A stretch of 7,239 bases of DNA from Bacillota bacterium. GTDB lineage: Bacteria; Bacillota; Dethiobacteria; DTU022; UBA8154. The notes below the pieces were generated by a model, which was not told the DNA's origin, searched no databases, and saw nothing but the letters and a program-made list of their open reading frames with translations. A program made the position numbers and the translations under genes. Shown here in pieces: positions 6,476-7,239 of the stretch. The stretch spans positions 1 through 7,239 of the forward strand of contig DLUO01000122.1 in NCBI GenBank assembly GCA_003444595.1, given 5' to 3'. Each line of letters begins with the position of its first letter. Positions within the stretch are counted from its first letter, which is position 1.

Positions 6476-7102
6476 GTGAACAGAAAACTTGTAATTTTGG
6501 CCTTTTTATTTTTAACATCATTACTAGTATCTAATATTATTGCTAGTAAACTTATTTATTTCTGGGGCATAGTTCTACCAGCGGCTGTATTTATCTTTCC
6601 TATTACCTTTGTAGTGACAGATACTATTACTGAGGTTTGGGGAGAAGAACAGGCTAAGGAAATTATCTGGCTCGGTTTTATTATGAACATACTGATGATA
6701 GTTTTTTTGCAAGTCGCCCAACTGCTGCCGCCTGCGCCTCATTGGGAACACCAGCAGGCCTTTGAGACGGTTTTAGGAACGGTTCCGCGCATCGTTGCGG
6801 CGAGCCTGGCAGCCTATATTATCTCCCAGCTTCACGATGTCTGGGCCTTTAATTTTTTGAAAACCCTTACCAAAGGACATCACCTCTGGCTGCGTAACAA
6901 TTTGTCAACTATGGCCAGTCAACTTCTGGACAGCGTTATATTTATAAGCCTGGCTTTTGGGGGAACTGTTCCCTTTTCTGTGCTGTTAACCATGATTTTC
7001 AGCCAGTATCTGGTAAAATTTATCTTTGCCCTCCTGGATACTCCTTTTTGTTACCTTGCAGTTTCTTGGGCAAGAAATGACACCAAAGTCTATGAAGGAT
7101 AA
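6476..7102 (+). CDS. yhhQ: Queuosine precursor transporter, YhhQ family
   Basis: A 208-residue inner-membrane protein with about six hydrophobic segments. It carries the family hallmarks: SNIIASKLI near the start, VVTDTITEVWGEEQAK (compare 'D.I.E.YG...A'), then QLHDVWAFNFLKTLT and LWLRNNLSTMASQLLDS, close to the 'QxxDVxxFxxLKxxT....WLRNNxSTxxSQxxD' pattern of the DUF165/YhhQ (Vut_1) transporters. Members import queuosine precursors such as preQ0, preQ1 or queuine for tRNA modification; which one this protein carries is unknown. GTG at 6476 is preferred over the adjacent TTG at 6473 because AAGGAG (6461-6466) lies 9 bases upstream, behind a run of nine A. I found no preQ1 riboswitch-like element in the leader and no clear promoter. 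The gene is intact, unlike those before it, and marks the return to ordinary chromosome. Confidence 0.87.
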   Translation: MNRKLVILAFLFLTSLLVSNIIASKLIYFWGIVLPAAVFIFPITFVVTDTITEVWGEEQAKEIIWLGFIMNILMIVFLQVAQLLPPAPHWEHQQAFETVLGTVPRIVAASLAAYIISQLHDVWAFNFLKTLTKGHHLWLRNNLSTMASQLLDSVIFISLAFGGTVPFSVLLTMIFSQYLVKFIFALLDTPFCYLAVSWARNDTKVYEG

Positions 7103-7239
7103 ATATATCAGCTTTTCTTCGTTGAATTTAACTGTTTTTCGAAAGAGGAAATGGAGAACAGGACAAAAATAAGCTGATTACATCTGAAGACTGACATAAC
7201 TCATTTTCTGCACCCTTGCCACAAAAAATCATAATTTCT
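7103..7239. other. 3' end of window, no recognisable feature
   Basis: The last 137 bases hold no convincing gene on either strand. An 8-base inverted repeat, ATCAGCTT at 7107-7114 and AAGCTGAT at 7171-7178, flanks 56 bases and is too widely spaced to be a normal terminator. A minus-strand frame of about 34 codons was seen but has no SD or family signal. Confidence 0.5.

Noticed and set aside
7107..7178. Widely spaced 8-base inverted repeat as a transposon end or terminator
   Set aside because: The arms are too short and 56 bases apart, with no target duplication or T-run.

Overview
The window looks like one end of a metagenomic or draft-assembly contig from an anaerobic Firmicute, perhaps Peptococcaceae-like. 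The evidence is strong Shine-Dalgarno (SD) sites, moderate GC, a uroporphyrinogen-decarboxylase-family (URO-D) protein, a short soluble chemotaxis-type receptor and a DUF4013 membrane protein. The lineage is an inference, not a proof. The first 19 bases are the Tn5/Nextera transposase end sequence, a library artefact and not genome, so the first gene has lost its true 5' end.

Layout. (1) 20-1334: a 5'-partial URO-D family protein. It lacks the zinc ligands expected of MtaA/MtbA-type methyltransferases. (2) 1431-1623: a small MoaD/ThiS-like sulfur-carrier-type gene, frameshifted at a run of seven G and lacking the C-terminal Gly-Gly. (3) 1682-2545: a cytoplasmic methyl-accepting receptor. (4) 2566-2602: a hairpin between convergent genes. 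(5) 2618-3256, minus strand: a DUF4013 multi-pass membrane protein. (6) 3414-6299: a lower-GC module with its own good promoter. It reads as a small protein of about 64 aa, then a UvrD-like superfamily 1 helicase, then a PD-(D/E)XK nuclease with an AddB/Cas4-type Fe-S cysteine set. Every member is broken. The small gene has two single-base losses. The helicase is split and lacks the region that should hold motifs II-IV, including Walker B. The nuclease has an in-frame amber codon between its catalytic core and its last three cysteines. (7) 6305-6418: a tiny reading frame that also carries an in-frame TAG. (8) 6476-7102: a YhhQ-family queuosine-precursor transporter. (9) 7103-7239: nothing recognisable.

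The intact genes look like ordinary chromosomal functions. The helicase-nuclease module looks like a transferred DNA-processing operon, for repair or defence, that has since decayed. It was probably once co-transcribed: the small gene's stop overlaps the helicase start as ATGA, and the nuclease starts 10 bases after the helicase ends. The gene-poor stretch 3257-3471 is AT-rich and holds the divergent upstream regions of the DUF4013 gene and the helicase module.
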